Assembly: GCA_030637965.1 (NCBI GenBank)
Contig: DAOWFO010000036.1
Coordinates: 1 to 5,177 of the forward strand
Length of the DNA stretch: 5,177 nt
Reading direction: 5' to 3'
From: Thermoplasmata archaeon
GTDB lineage: Archaea > Thermoplasmatota > E2 > DHVEG-1
The notes under the pieces were generated by a model. It did not search any database, was not told the origin of the DNA, and saw nothing but the letters and a program-made list of their open reading frames with translations. Both the position numbers and the translations under genes were made by a program. Positions 5,055-5,177 of the stretch are shown here, piece by piece (within the stretch, counting starts at the first letter, position 1; every line of letters begins with the position of its first letter).

Positions 5055-5177
5055 CTATGAGGCTTGTTTTTCTGTCGTTGGAAGTGAATCCAAAGAGGTT
5101 TGTTCAAGTCGTTGATCTCGTACATACTGCATCACAGTTTCCGTATCAGCATCACCAACACTTCTGTAGAACTTACC
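5055..5177 (-). CDS. tnpA: IS200/IS605 Y1 transposase TnpA, C-terminal 40 residues (runs off right edge)
   Basis: This frame enters at the right edge and ends at TAG 5057-5055. The visible protein starts GKFYRSVGDADTETVMQYVRDQ. In Y1 transposases a strand with a (Y/F)-x-x-x-VG pattern is followed by a helix with Y-x-x-x-Q, where Y is the nucleophile that joins DNA and Q a metal ligand. Here these are Y18 and Q22 of the fragment. The upstream HUH metal-binding domain is outside the window. The polar tail (LEQTSLDSLPTTEKQAS) is family-variable. The enzyme would cut and join single-stranded element ends at the hairpin just beyond the stop. Intactness cannot be judged. TnpB is excluded because no RuvC or zinc-finger motif is visible, though only 40 residues can be seen. 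Confidence 0.72.
   Translation of the reverse strand, partial: GKFYRSVGDADTETVMQYVRDQRLEQTSLDSLPTTEKQAS

Larger units (their letters stand above)
5021..5177 (-). mobile_element. One end of an IS200/IS605-family insertion sequence (partial)
   Basis: The segment carries the tail of a Y1 transposase gene followed, 4 bases after its stop, by a subterminal hairpin. On the minus strand the sequence after the hairpin ends GAGGATGTCAC, which by recollection resembles the terminal part of archaeal IS200/IS605 elements. The likely boundary is therefore about 5021/5020, with host DNA to the left. These elements insert without target duplication, so none is expected. The remainder lies beyond the right edge. 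Whether this is the left or right end, and whether a tnpB is present, cannot be seen. Confidence 0.7.

Noticed and set aside
5077..5098. Third ORB-like string (TTGGA-N6-TCCAA followed by AGAGG)
   Set aside because: It lies inside the transposase coding frame beyond the insertion-sequence boundary, so the match is probably chance.
5021..5177. TnpB (RNA-guided nuclease) and its guide RNA scaffold
   Set aside because: The visible 40 residues carry the YxxxQ signature of TnpA and no RuvC or zinc-finger motif. The hairpin alone does not show a guide RNA.
1..5177. CRISPR arrays, tRNA or rRNA genes
   Set aside because: No regularly spaced direct repeats, cloverleaf arms or conserved rRNA segments were seen in any intergenic stretch.

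Overview
This is an AT-rich window from an archaeal genome. The clearest evidence is an Orc1/Cdc6 replication initiator gene (minus strand, 3627-4892). Supporting signs are TATA-box-like promoters 25-30 bases before inferred transcript starts, poly-T terminators without hairpins, and a GTG start that looks leaderless. The lineage cannot be fixed from sequence alone. The small two-gene operon and the AT-rich composition would fit a Thermoplasmata-like euryarchaeon, but that is a low-confidence inference. Two genes look bacterial in type: an E. coli-like NADP glutamate dehydrogenase and a PEP-synthase-associated double-receiver protein.

Layout from left to right. 1-828 (minus) is the N-terminal part of a large receiver-domain protein that runs off the left edge. 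954-2291 (minus) is a complete hexameric glutamate dehydrogenase with its own ribosome binding site and promoter. A 280-base divergent promoter region follows. 2572-3299 (plus) is a tight operon of a winged-helix regulator (TTG start) and a 94-residue protein with an acidic tail, joined by a one-base TAATG overlap. 3300-3626 is a convergent gap holding the regulator operon's terminator and a nested inverted-repeat structure that could be an unannotated RNA; a 39-codon ORF with a good ribosome binding site overlaps it. 3627-4892 (minus) is orc1/cdc6. Upstream of it, 4893-5020 holds a pair of inverted, ORB-like initiator-binding elements, so this is a good replication-origin candidate. 5021-5177 (minus) is one end of an IS200/IS605-family insertion sequence: a subterminal hairpin and the C-terminal 40 residues of its Y1 transposase, including the catalytic tyrosine.

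How the genes relate: the initiator and the ORB-like repeats form a classic archaeal arrangement, with the initiator gene beside its origin. The insertion sequence has landed only about a dozen bases from the outer ORB-like element. The glutamate dehydrogenase (ammonia assimilation) and the PEP-related protein (carbon node) may both be metabolic, but poly-T tracts and 125 bases separate them, so a shared operon is not shown. The most novel signals are the inverted ORB-like pair, the possible structured RNA at 3400-3581, and the uncharacterised 94-residue partner of the winged-helix protein.
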